The notes under the pieces are model-generated. The model was not told the origin of the DNA and made no database searches. It saw only the letters and a list, made by a program, of their open reading frames with translations. The position numbers and the translations under genes are program-made. Shown here piece by piece: positions 7,752 to 15,757 of a stretch of DNA of 64,000 nt. Source of the stretch: Virgibacillus phasianinus (GTDB lineage: Bacteria > Bacillota > Bacilli > Bacillales > Amphibacillaceae); contig NZ_CP022315.1 in assembly GCF_002216775.1 (NCBI RefSeq), positions 744,001 to 808,000 of the forward strand, written 5' to 3'. Position 1 is the stretch's first letter; each line of letters begins with the position of its first letter.

Positions 7752-9893
7752 TTATCCTTTCTTAAATTCTGGTTTTAATCGCTTTTCTGTATGATCATAA
7801 CGCAAATACGCATCAAAGGTTTTTCCTTTTTTACTCTTGAATCCTTTTATCAAGTTCGTTTTACTTCCTGCTAGTACCATTTTCATGTTTGCTTCGCTGA
7901 TCGTTTTGCTTAAAAACCTTTTCGGTAAAGTAAAAGTACATCCATCCCGATATCGGGAACAACCATAAAACTTTCCTTTATCCTCGATTTTCCCTCCTTC
8001 CGCACCGCATACCGGACAATCCCCGATACTGGATTCTGCTTTTGCTGCATGAAACTGTTGTTCTAATGTTTTCATCTTTTTTGGTGCACTGTCCATCAAG
8101 GATTCTAGCATCTGTTTTATTTTGGTGATGAAGTGTTCTTGCGAACCCTCATGCTGTCCGATTTTATGCAAATAACTTTCCCATTTCGCAGTCATTTCAG
8201 GACTCGATAATACAGTTCCTTCCACTACTTGGCAAAGGACTTTACCTTTATGGGTGACAGAAACCTTGTTCTTTTTTATCTCAATATAGTGCTGCTTGTT
8301 GAGTGTATCAATAATACCTGCCCTTGTCGCTTCGGTTCCGATCCCTTCTTGTTCCTTCAACGTGTGCTGTAAGGTTTCATCCTCGATTTCTTTTCCAGCG
8401 TTTTTCATGACGTTAATCAATTGTCCCTGGGTATAGGCTTTCGGCGGTTTTGTCTGCCCTTCGGACAGATCAATCATTACCGTACAGCCTTCTCCTTCCC
8501 GTATGGACGGGAGAACAGCGTATGTTTTGTACTCATCCTCTTTTTTAGCATCTGTTTTTTCCGCTTGAAAGAGTGCTTTCCATCCTTTCTCCTGCTCCAC
8601 TTTTCCGGTCTTTCCAAAACAAATCCCGTTCACATTCACTTCCACGTTCGTTTCTTCATATACGTAGTCCCCAGCAAACATGGCAAGTGTTGTCGCAACC
8701 ACTTCCTGATAAATATTCCATTCTTTATTGCTTAAATCCTTCTTTTTGGCAGTTTGTTTAGTTGGAATAATGGCATAATGCTCTTGTACTTTGGAATCGT
8801 TCACATAACGCTTCCGTGATTCAGGATAAACGACTTCCGTGTTTATATTTAAACAGGATTGATATGCTGCAAGATTATGTTTTAGATAAGCAAATTCATT
8901 GTTTGTAATATAATGACTGTCCGTTCGTGGATAGGATAACATTTTTTTCTCGTACAACGATTGTGCCAACTTTAACACCTCCGACGGACTGTATTTCCAC
9001 CTTTTATTGGCAATTTCTTGCAACGTAGACAACGAATGCAACTTTGGCGACTTCAGTTTCTTTTGCTCTTGTGTCACCTGTTGAATGTTCCCTTGGTTTT
9101 TTCCCCGTACTAAGTTATGAATTTCCACGGTACTTTTCGCATCTTCTTTGGTACCAAATCGTTGCTTTACTTTTGCATCAAACGCGCCTCCTTCCACCTG
9201 TACATTTCCAGCCAACTCAAAGAACGGCTGGGAAACAAAGTTTTTAATTTCCTGTTGGCGCTTATATAACAAACAGAGCGTTGCCGTTTGTACCCTGCCA
9301 ACACTAAAAGCACCTTTCAACCCATTTTGTTGTAAAAGCAAGGTATATAGACGGGAAGCGTTCATCCCTACCAGCCAGTCACTGAATTGTCTTGTCTGAG
9401 CTTCTTTATACAAAGAGATATAGTTTTGACCATCTTTTAACTGTTTCATTCCTTTCTGTACTTCATCCACTTCCAATGAGTTAATCCACAAGCGTTTTGT
9501 TGGTTTATAGGATACTCCGGCTAGTTTTAGTATCAAACGGGCGATATTTTCCCCTTCTCGGTCACAGTCCGTTGCGACGATTATTTCATCCGATTGTTTT
9601 AGTAGTTGCTTTACAATGATAAACTGCTTTTTCTTATCCTTCCCAACTTGAAACTGAAATGTTTCCGGGAACATTGGCAGGTTTTCCAGCTTCCACTTTT
9701 TCCATTCTTCCTTATAGTTTTCCGGCGAAACCAGTTCCACTAGATGGCCAAATCCCCACGTGATAAATGCTTTCCCCTGAAAGAAACGGGGATCGTTCAC
9801 CTCCACATATCCATCTTTTTTGCTGACGTTTTGAAATGCTTCCGCATATAATGTAGCTTGACTTGGTTTTTCCGCTAGTACGGTAACTGTCAA
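7752..9893 (-). CDS. topB: DNA topoisomerase III (TopB/TraI-like, conjugative)
   Basis: 713-aa type IA topoisomerase. The N-terminal Toprim domain shows VLAEKPSQA and the acidic DCDREGENIA motif. GRVQTATLCLL follows, and the catalytic tyrosine is in LSYPRTDSHYI (about residue 323). A C-terminal zinc ribbon has CPVCG ... YGCSRYRDGC. The start is TTG at 9893, overlapping the previous stop (TTGA), with AAGGAGC upstream. Related enzymes are encoded by Gram-positive conjugative plasmids of the pSK41/pGO1 group and by ICEs, where they are thought to relax or decatenate transfer intermediates. It sits directly downstream of the nuclease-like and relaxase genes. Confidence 0.95.
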   Translation of the reverse strand: MTVTVLAEKPSQATLYAEAFQNVSKKDGYVEVNDPRFFQGKAFITWGFGHLVELVSPENYKEEWKKWKLENLPMFPETFQFQVGKDKKKQFIIVKQLLKQSDEIIVATDCDREGENIARLILKLAGVSYKPTKRLWINSLEVDEVQKGMKQLKDGQNYISLYKEAQTRQFSDWLVGMNASRLYTLLLQQNGLKGAFSVGRVQTATLCLLYKRQQEIKNFVSQPFFELAGNVQVEGGAFDAKVKQRFGTKEDAKSTVEIHNLVRGKNQGNIQQVTQEQKKLKSPKLHSLSTLQEIANKRWKYSPSEVLKLAQSLYEKKMLSYPRTDSHYITNNEFAYLKHNLAAYQSCLNINTEVVYPESRKRYVNDSKVQEHYAIIPTKQTAKKKDLSNKEWNIYQEVVATTLAMFAGDYVYEETNVEVNVNGICFGKTGKVEQEKGWKALFQAEKTDAKKEDEYKTYAVLPSIREGEGCTVMIDLSEGQTKPPKAYTQGQLINVMKNAGKEIEDETLQHTLKEQEGIGTEATRAGIIDTLNKQHYIEIKKNKVSVTHKGKVLCQVVEGTVLSSPEMTAKWESYLHKIGQHEGSQEHFITKIKQMLESLMDSAPKKMKTLEQQFHAAKAESSIGDCPVCGAEGGKIEDKGKFYGCSRYRDGCTFTLPKRFLSKTISEANMKMVLAGSKTNLIKGFKSKKGKTFDAYLRYDHTEKRLKPEFKKG

Positions 9894-10441
9894 TGCAAAT
9901 CGCTCCTTTTTCTTGTAAATTGTTTTGGTTGTTGTGCCGGATTAATCTTGACAATAAACTCTTCTAATTCATACCGGTTTAGTAATTTCACGCCACATGC
10001 TTTTGCCAAAATCATCGCTTGTTTTGTAAAAAAGGAATTTGTAATCACCCATGCTTCATCCGCCTTATAAAAAAACATGGAAGCAAATACTTCACGTACT
10101 GCATCCATGCTGACATTATGTTTATAACCATATCGTTTTGCTTGAATAACGATTTTATTTCTTCCTTTGAGTACCACATCCGCACCATAATCACCTGACT
10201 TTTTGGTAACGATTGGTCGATATCCTAACCCTTTGAATAACACTTTCAGGTATTCTTCAAACTGATACCCCTGCATCTGGTCAATGTCTTTTATTCCAGA
10301 ACGTTTCATTAATCGATAGCGTTGTTTTCGTTTAACCACCTTCATAATATTTGGAAAAATGGACAATACAAACAATAGCACTCCTATTAATAGTAATAAG
10401 AGTGCTTCGTAATCGGTTATCAGTGTATACATATCTTTCAT
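9890..10441 (-). CDS. Membrane-anchored Mrr-like restriction endonuclease-fold protein
   Basis: 183 aa. One N-terminal membrane segment (about 12-34, LLLLLIGVLLFVLSIFP) is followed by an Mrr_cat-type PD-(D/E)xK nuclease core: GYQFEEYLKVLFKGLGY, then GDYGADVVL and IVIQAKRY (catalytic D and QxK), and a helix with VREVFASMFFYKADEAWVITN. The stop overlaps the topB start. Proteins of this fold cut DNA, often modified DNA; inside a transfer operon it might process or guard DNA at the membrane. No experiment is known to me for this ICE protein. The catalytic residues look intact. Confidence 0.8.
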   Translation of the reverse strand: MKDMYTLITDYEALLLLLIGVLLFVLSIFPNIMKVVKRKQRYRLMKRSGIKDIDQMQGYQFEEYLKVLFKGLGYRPIVTKKSGDYGADVVLKGRNKIVIQAKRYGYKHNVSMDAVREVFASMFFYKADEAWVITNSFFTKQAMILAKACGVKLLNRYELEEFIVKINPAQQPKQFTRKRSDLH

Positions 10442-10480
10442 GTTGTTGTTTCTCTCCTTCCCTTTAACAATCCTTGTATG

Positions 10481-11725
10481 TTACATTTCGTACCCGTCCA
10501 TAATATGATCAAACTCTCGTTGGTTCTTTTCTTTTTCGTAATCCTGAAACGTCTTTCGCATTGCTTTAGTTAATTTCACCATGGAAACATGGAACGACGT
10601 ACCGGGATAATATCGGTGAATCGAGTTCCAAGCATAATTAGATATTCCTTGTTCATGGAATCGTTTTTGCTGAAAAGCAACTGTCTTTTGTTCCTTATTA
10701 CAAGCACGCATTTCAGAAAGAACCGCATTCCCCATTCGCTTTTTCAGATCATCAAGCTTGTTTTGTTTGTACTCATCATAGTCACTTGCATCACCGTACA
10801 TTTCCTTCATCACATTTCCTTCATCATCCAGTCGTTGATGCAATTCGTTCATCTTATCTCCGTGAAATTGTTGCAAATAAATATCCGTTATTTCATCTAA
10901 ATACGGTCTTGCTTCATGAATAGACTGGTACCCGTACTTCCATTGGCGTTTGTCCGACGGGAGACGTTTCATCGCTTCTTGGAACAACTCATTCGTTTTA
11001 CGATAGGTTGATAAAGACACGTGTTTCTCCTTTTTCTCATGAACTGTTCCCCGAACAAGCTCATCAATTTTATTTCGTTCATGCGTTCGATCCATCAACA
11101 TATTCGCCACATTCGATTTCATTTTGTCCAGCGTTTTTGGTTTACGTTTTGCACGGTATTCTTCGTGCCAGGTATTACTTTCTTTATCCAATACTTTCAT
11201 TCGCTCACGTGTTGGATGCGGTTCCGTTGAAGCTACATGAACATGAATGTTATCCGTATTATAATGCAAAGATGCTGTCCAGATAGCGGAATTTTCCATT
11301 CCTTCTGACCTCAACACTATATCCATTGTGTTACGTACCACTTCCCGTATTTTCGTTTCATCCACTGTGTGTTCCTTGGCATGATAAATTCCTTGTTTTG
11401 CCAACCAGTCATTATCAAAACTAATCACATCCTGCCACATTGGTGACTCATGATGTTGTCCTGTTTGAAATTGTTTCTTTAAGTCTTTTTTCTCATCTAA
11501 ACTTAATGCATCTTTATTTTTGGTAAACAATTCCCCCCGCTTTTCTTCATCTCCCATGTAGTCCATAAAATCATGGAACACAAAAAAATCATCCTTATTA
11601 TTGGATGATTCGTTGAGATGAACATGACTTTTTGCATCATCACGATCCATATAATTAATATAATCATTAAATGCATTGGACTGAGATGTAACAAATTTAC
11701 TACGTAATACAACCGCAGGACTCAT
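10481..11725 (-). CDS. MobP2-family relaxase
   Basis: 414 aa, recognised as the MobP2/MobL group of Firmicutes relaxases by its N-terminus (SPAVVLRSKFVTSQSNAFND followed by YINYMDRDDA) and by the histidine motif NIHVHVASTEPHP (about 168-180), which would bind the metal. The tyrosines in the N-terminal YINY region are candidates for the nicking residue. It should nick oriT and lead the transferred strand into the recipient through the coupling protein. The C-terminus ends HIMDGYEM, loosely like the acidic-Met tails of neighbours. The AGAAAGG site is 12 nt from the ATG. Two relaxosome-like genes lie just upstream. Confidence 0.88.
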   Translation of the reverse strand: MSPAVVLRSKFVTSQSNAFNDYINYMDRDDAKSHVHLNESSNNKDDFFVFHDFMDYMGDEEKRGELFTKNKDALSLDEKKDLKKQFQTGQHHESPMWQDVISFDNDWLAKQGIYHAKEHTVDETKIREVVRNTMDIVLRSEGMENSAIWTASLHYNTDNIHVHVASTEPHPTRERMKVLDKESNTWHEEYRAKRKPKTLDKMKSNVANMLMDRTHERNKIDELVRGTVHEKKEKHVSLSTYRKTNELFQEAMKRLPSDKRQWKYGYQSIHEARPYLDEITDIYLQQFHGDKMNELHQRLDDEGNVMKEMYGDASDYDEYKQNKLDDLKKRMGNAVLSEMRACNKEQKTVAFQQKRFHEQGISNYAWNSIHRYYPGTSFHVSMVKLTKAMRKTFQDYEKEKNQREFDHIMDGYEM

Positions 11726-11731
11726 ACTTTA

Positions 11732-12172
11732 TTACAGCCTTTCTTGTTCCTTCCGTTTTTCATAATCAAGTTTTTTCTTCCGTTGTTTGTGAATACGTTT
11801 TTGTATTAAATCTTCTGCATCCCGCAACCCCTCTGTTTTATATTTGTCGGTTGTCACCAGGTCTTTAAATTTATTCACCAAGTAATAATGGTTCATAAAC
11901 TCAAGCAGAATTTTTGTATCTCGATCAATTACATTGCCAGTAACTTGCAGCTTGTTTATTTTTTCAATCATACTTTCCATTTTTTCATCAATTACATATG
12001 CAACCATACGTTTTAAAGCTGCGTATTCTTCTTTTCGTTCAGCATAGTAGTGGTCGATTGCAAGTGTAATAGCGTCAGCTTGTGATACATCTTTTTCACA
12101 AGCGATGGTTTTTATTGATTCGATTGTGTCTGATTTCAATCGTACATGTAACCGATCTTTTGTATTACCCAT
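11732..12172 (-). CDS. Relaxosome accessory-like DNA-binding protein
   Basis: 146 aa from the ATG at 12172 (MGNTKDRLHVRLKSD), preferred over a GTG at 12184 because AAAGGTGAT is correctly spaced. The first 45 residues (RLHVRLKSDTIESIKTIACEKDVSQADAITLAI) look like a ribbon-helix-helix DNA-binding domain as in MobC-like proteins. A helical middle and a very basic end (HKQRKKKLDYEKRKEQE) follow. The start overlaps the preceding stop. The position right before the relaxase fits an auxiliary oriT-binding factor. Confidence 0.7.
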   Translation of the reverse strand: MGNTKDRLHVRLKSDTIESIKTIACEKDVSQADAITLAIDHYYAERKEEYAALKRMVAYVIDEKMESMIEKINKLQVTGNVIDRDTKILLEFMNHYYLVNKFKDLVTTDKYKTEGLRDAEDLIQKRIHKQRKKKLDYEKRKEQERL

Positions 12173-12506
12173 CCGTATGATCACCTTTCCGTTTTATATG
12201 GAACATTCCTTCTAAATATTCATCCACTTCTTCTGGGTCAACATCCAAAACAATGGTTAAAAGTAAATACATTTTTAACGATTGTTCTTCCAACTGATCA
12301 AGTCGTCTGTACGTAATTTCTAATGCATCACCGGCTCTTCCTACTGCCCTCTCCAAATCTCTTTCTGCATTTTTCATCCCGTTAAATGTTGCTAAATCTT
12401 CAATATGTCTTTTTAACAATTCATTCCGTGATACTTTTTGTTTCTTAGCTTCTTCTAATAAAACTTGCATCGCACCTGCATGTAAATCACGAATTTTCAC
12501 GTCCAT
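12165..12506 (-). CDS. Small helical protein upstream of relaxosome genes
   Basis: About 113 aa starting at MDVKIRDLHAG, the Met with AAAGGATG at a good distance; two in-frame ATGs lie up to 18 nt further out. The N-terminal part (AGAMQVLLEEAKKQKVSRNELLKRHIEDLA) resembles a short ribbon-helix-helix or helical DNA-binding unit. The rest is a predicted coiled region (ERDLERAVGRAGDALEITYRRLDQLEEQ). It is the first gene after the structured candidate oriT and is followed, with overlap, by the other accessory gene. The likely role is oriT binding or relaxosome assembly, inferred from context. Confidence 0.65.
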   Translation of the reverse strand: MDVKIRDLHAGAMQVLLEEAKKQKVSRNELLKRHIEDLATFNGMKNAERDLERAVGRAGDALEITYRRLDQLEEQSLKMYLLLTIVLDVDPEEVDEYLEGMFHIKRKGDHTDG

Positions 12507-12618
12507 TTCATTCATCCTTTTCATTTTTTTTGCGTGTAAACGTAATATCTACCGCATTTATATTTCGTAACTAAACGTCGATCTTGTCAACTTCCTTTCG
12601 TAATGAATAATATAGGAA

Positions 12619-12753
12619 ACTCTCTGCACGAAAGTACGGAGAGTGTTGAACAGGATAAGGGGAAAATGCCATCACATAGCGTGATGGACTAGGCAGTGCC
12701 TAGTTTTCCCTTGCATGTCATTTTTTTTAGCAAAGGCGTACATATGGCGTACA
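12619..12753. other. Candidate origin of transfer (oriT): nested inverted and direct repeats
   Basis: The gene-free stretch 12,507-12,836 contains, in order: ACTCTC/GAGAGT (12619-12624 / 12639-12644); an outer stem GGGAAAA/TTTTCCC (12660-12666 / 12704-12710) enclosing two perfect hairpins, CCATCAC/GTGATGG (12669-12687) and ACTAGGCA/TGCCTAGT (12688-12704); then GGCGTACA twice as direct repeats (12735-12742, 12746-12753). This cruciform-like cluster sits beside the relaxosome and relaxase genes, where oriT is expected. No nick site can be assigned. An RNA element or terminator is the alternative. Confidence 0.5.
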
Positions 12754-12836
12754 GTTTCTTAGCTTATTTCTTATCCTTTTTTGAGGACTCAGCATCTTTT
12801 TTATTTTTATCTTTCTTCTTTTTTTCAGACCTTTTC

Positions 12837-13862
12837 TTATCCTTGGACGACTTTTTGGGGATGATTATTATTCTTATCAGCTTTATTTTTTGGTACATCT
12901 TTTTTGGCATTTTTCCCATCAACTGCATTCGTTTCTTCGTTCTTCTGTTGCTGATCTTCCACCTTATTCTGTGTTAATGCATCAAGTTTTTTTTCGCGAT
13001 TTTTGTACTTGTCTTTGAGTTCCTTTATCTTTTCTTGAAGCTTTTCTATCTCTTCTTTTGCATCTTTAATGGCATCTTTTTTATGATTCATTTCCTTCTT
13101 GGTTTCAGACTGTTCTTCTTTTGTCTCGAATTTCATTTTTTGTCGCAACTCTTCTTTTTCTTGCTTTAATGTCATAATTAACTTTTCCTGGAAAGGGGTA
13201 CTTTCTTCCACTAGTTTTGAAAGTTGGTGCTTAATTCGTTTCATGTCTGCACGTATCGTCTCTTTTTGATACGCTTCTTCCGTCTTCGTAACCAATGATT
13301 GATTGGTATCAATTTTTCGGTAATCACCTACTAAGACAATTTCTTCTGGCTCTGGTATTTCCGATGCTGTTATCTCATTGGTTGCAGTTGTTGCTACATC
13401 ACTGTCGTGCATAACTTGTTTTTCATACGCTTGTTTCAGTATTTTTTCATCCCGATGTTCCGTTACAAACAACCCAATAGCCTGATAGGTTTTTGGAACT
13501 TGTTCAATTTGAATCACCATCAGGTTGACGGATTCATACACTTTGTTTACCGGATATGTTGCACCGGATTCCTTTCCTTTTGATTCAAAGGTAAATGTTG
13601 GTTCCACCACATCGGTTCCGGTATGAACGGTTTCCAATGTGACTTCCATCAATTGATTGGCAGGATTAAATTCCCAATCCCGAAGAACAACAGTTGTTTG
13701 ACTTAACCCACCAATAGATTCATTGAAGGGAGTTTGCTCAATAGTCGTATCATCATACATCCATGTTTTGGACGTAAAAAAAACGCCGAGAACAAGTCCA
13801 GCGACAATCATTATTCCGATATATACCTTGTTTTCGGTTCCCCGATTTAATTTATTTTTCAA
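12837..13862 (-). CDS. Conjugation-associated membrane protein with coiled-coil tail
   Basis: 341 aa from a TTG at 13862 behind GGAGTGGTGAT. One N-terminal membrane segment (about 12-30, KVYIGIMIVAGLVLGVFFTS) leads into a beta-rich extracytoplasmic domain (about 50-175). A long charged coiled coil (about 195-300, e.g. KEEIEKLQEKIKELKDKYKNREKK) and a Lys/Asn-rich end follow. No signal cleavage site is obvious. I do not know the family, but it directly follows the VirB1-, VirB8- and VirB4-like genes, so an envelope-spanning or wall-side component of the mating channel is likely. Confidence 0.7.
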   Translation of the reverse strand: MKNKLNRGTENKVYIGIMIVAGLVLGVFFTSKTWMYDDTTIEQTPFNESIGGLSQTTVVLRDWEFNPANQLMEVTLETVHTGTDVVEPTFTFESKGKESGATYPVNKVYESVNLMVIQIEQVPKTYQAIGLFVTEHRDEKILKQAYEKQVMHDSDVATTATNEITASEIPEPEEIVLVGDYRKIDTNQSLVTKTEEAYQKETIRADMKRIKHQLSKLVEESTPFQEKLIMTLKQEKEELRQKMKFETKEEQSETKKEMNHKKDAIKDAKEEIEKLQEKIKELKDKYKNREKKLDALTQNKVEDQQQKNEETNAVDGKNAKKDVPKNKADKNNNHPQKVVQG

Positions 13863-13878
13863 GTTATCACCACTCCTT

Positions 13879-15015
13879 TTATGACCCGTTACCTCCGGTT
13901 AAAAATGGTTTAACATAGGACATTGGGTTTATTCTTTTTCCATTCATAAGTATCTCAAAGTGCAAGTGTACACCCGTTGAAGACCCTGTTGAACCGACAC
14001 GCCCGATAACATCACCAGCTTTTACATCCGTTCCAACGGGAATGCCTTTTTGCATCATGTGTCCATATCGGGTATGCATGCCATTTCCGTGATCAATCAC
14101 TACAACCCATCCATAACCCTTTCCCATATTACTCAAGGAGGAACGAAACGTTGTACCTTGCGCCTTACTCACAATCACTTCCCCGTCCATAAATGCGGTT
14201 ATCGGCGTACTTCGTATACCGGCACTTGCTATGTCGATACCTGCATGAAAGGACGAGCAATTTCCACACCCTGAACGATACCCAAAACCAGACGTAATGT
14301 TTTTGGTATGTGGGGATACCCATGATTTATTACCGATCCCCCCCATATCAATGTGATCCACCGTCTTACAATTCATGATTAACCCACCAAACCTTTGAGC
14401 AATTTCTTTGGTGGTTGGTACCCAATGAACATTTAAATTGTTCGGGTCATTGGCCGCACCAATAGGAGCATACACACTCCCCAATTGTTCAATCGTTACC
14501 AAACCATCGACAATAATTCGGTTGTACAATGTAAGTGCCATCGACTCTAATCCTTCCTGCATCGTGTCAAACACATATAATCCACTACCATTCGGATTCA
14601 TTAGGCCGCCCGGATTATTTTTCAGTCGTACCGCGGATGATTTCCCCCAAGCTGTCTCATGCATCGCAACCGCTGCAAATAAAACAGGGTCAATACCTCG
14701 TTTTTCTGACAAAGCCCGTATTTCATCTCCATATCCTTTTAATGCACCAGAACGATCTTTATCGTGGAAAATGTTCTTCCACTTTTTCATGTTTATTTCT
14801 CCGGTTGGCGAACAAACATAGCCAGCTTTACTATCCGATTGTTGAGATTGTTGATGGTCTACACTGCCACTTAATACGCCAATGATCGCAAGCAAAATGG
14901 TTAATAAGATGACACCAACTAAAATTGTTACGGCGTTTGCACCAATAAATCCTGCAATCCATAGCATGATTTTTTTCTTCACCAAACCCTTTACCATGTT
15001 CCAAAGGTTTTTCAT
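13879..15015 (-). CDS. Two-domain cell-wall hydrolase of the conjugation apparatus (glucosaminidase + M23 peptidase)
   Basis: 378 aa from the ATG at 15015 (MKNLWNMVKG), chosen for the GGGGAGGAG site; a longer frame to 15084 overlaps the upstream gene. A strong membrane segment (about 25-50) anchors it. A glucosaminidase/lysozyme-like domain follows (KRGIDPVLFAAVAMHETAWGKS, then NNPGGL), and then an M23 endopeptidase with HAGIDIA, HTRYGHM and HLHFE zinc and catalytic motifs. Such VirB1-like proteins open the peptidoglycan locally for the mating channel; TrsG/TraG of pGO1/pSK41 play this role with a different domain set. Its start overlaps the VirB8-like gene (ATGA). Confidence 0.9.
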   Translation of the reverse strand: MKNLWNMVKGLVKKKIMLWIAGFIGANAVTILVGVILLTILLAIIGVLSGSVDHQQSQQSDSKAGYVCSPTGEINMKKWKNIFHDKDRSGALKGYGDEIRALSEKRGIDPVLFAAVAMHETAWGKSSAVRLKNNPGGLMNPNGSGLYVFDTMQEGLESMALTLYNRIIVDGLVTIEQLGSVYAPIGAANDPNNLNVHWVPTTKEIAQRFGGLIMNCKTVDHIDMGGIGNKSWVSPHTKNITSGFGYRSGCGNCSSFHAGIDIASAGIRSTPITAFMDGEVIVSKAQGTTFRSSLSNMGKGYGWVVVIDHGNGMHTRYGHMMQKGIPVGTDVKAGDVIGRVGSTGSSTGVHLHFEILMNGKRINPMSYVKPFLTGGNGS

Positions 15016-15755
15016 GACTTCTCCTCCCCTTCGGTTCCTTCCATCGCTTGTTGATTTGGTGTAACGACGTTTGAAATAAGCCATTTTCCATCTGCCTGTT
15101 TCAACGTAATGTAATACAATTGCATTGGATTATTGGTTGTTTTTCCATCAATGGTGACATGCCATGTAATAAATACACCAAATGTCATCATGTTCTTTTG
15201 AGGATTATTGGAAGCAAACAACTCCATTTTTTCAATCGTTCGTTTCACATGTTGATCTTTTGCTTGCTGAATATCTGGCTTCATTTTCTTCAAATATGCA
15301 TCTGTCACAACCCCTTTCCATTCCTCCCAATCGGACACCTGCAATAAATAAAGAGCAAGCCCTTTTTTTGCTTGCTCCTTTGCTTCGGTTACTACCTGTT
15401 TCCCATATGCATTTTGATAGTTTTCTTCTAAATCATTCGTATTCGCTGACTTTTCGTCTACATTCATTTTCTCTTGATCAACCTGATGGGTTGTTTTTGG
15501 TGTGTTTTTATCCTCCAAAGCCTGCTTGATTTTCTCCTCATTTAGCCCTTCCATTTTTTCCATCCGTTGTTCTTTTTTTGTTGTTTCCTTGAATAATTCT
15601 TCGGGATTTTGCTTTTCCGGTTCGTCAGATGTCCATTTCCACACACACATAGCGACTGTCAAAATCGCAATCATTAACAAGAATATAAACTTATTAAACA
15701 TACGTTTATACGGATCTTTTTCTACTAAACTACCTCGTTCTTTCCGCCCTGACAT
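15012..15755 (-). CDS. VirB8-like (NTF2-fold) conjugation protein
   Basis: 247 aa. A short cytoplasmic N-terminus, one membrane segment (about 22-41, FNKFIFLLMIAILTVAMCVW), a charged linker, then a C-terminal domain (about 125-235) with GLALYLLQVSDWEEWKGVVTDAYL and FITWHVTIDGKTTNNPMQLYYITLKQADGKWLIS. This last pattern is the curved sheet of the VirB8/TcpC-type NTF2-like domain. Such proteins are inner scaffold subunits of Gram-positive type IV systems. The gene lies between virB4-like and the wall hydrolase, overlapping the latter by 4 nt. Confidence 0.75.
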   Translation of the reverse strand: MSGRKERGSLVEKDPYKRMFNKFIFLLMIAILTVAMCVWKWTSDEPEKQNPEELFKETTKKEQRMEKMEGLNEEKIKQALEDKNTPKTTHQVDQEKMNVDEKSANTNDLEENYQNAYGKQVVTEAKEQAKKGLALYLLQVSDWEEWKGVVTDAYLKKMKPDIQQAKDQHVKRTIEKMELFASNNPQKNMMTFGVFITWHVTIDGKTTNNPMQLYYITLKQADGKWLISNVVTPNQQAMEGTEGEEKS

Positions 15756-15757
15756 CG

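Noticed and set aside
13879-15084. A longer start for the wall hydrolase
   Set aside because: The extra 23 residues overlap the VirB8-like gene in another frame and lack a ribosome site, whereas 15015 has a strong one.
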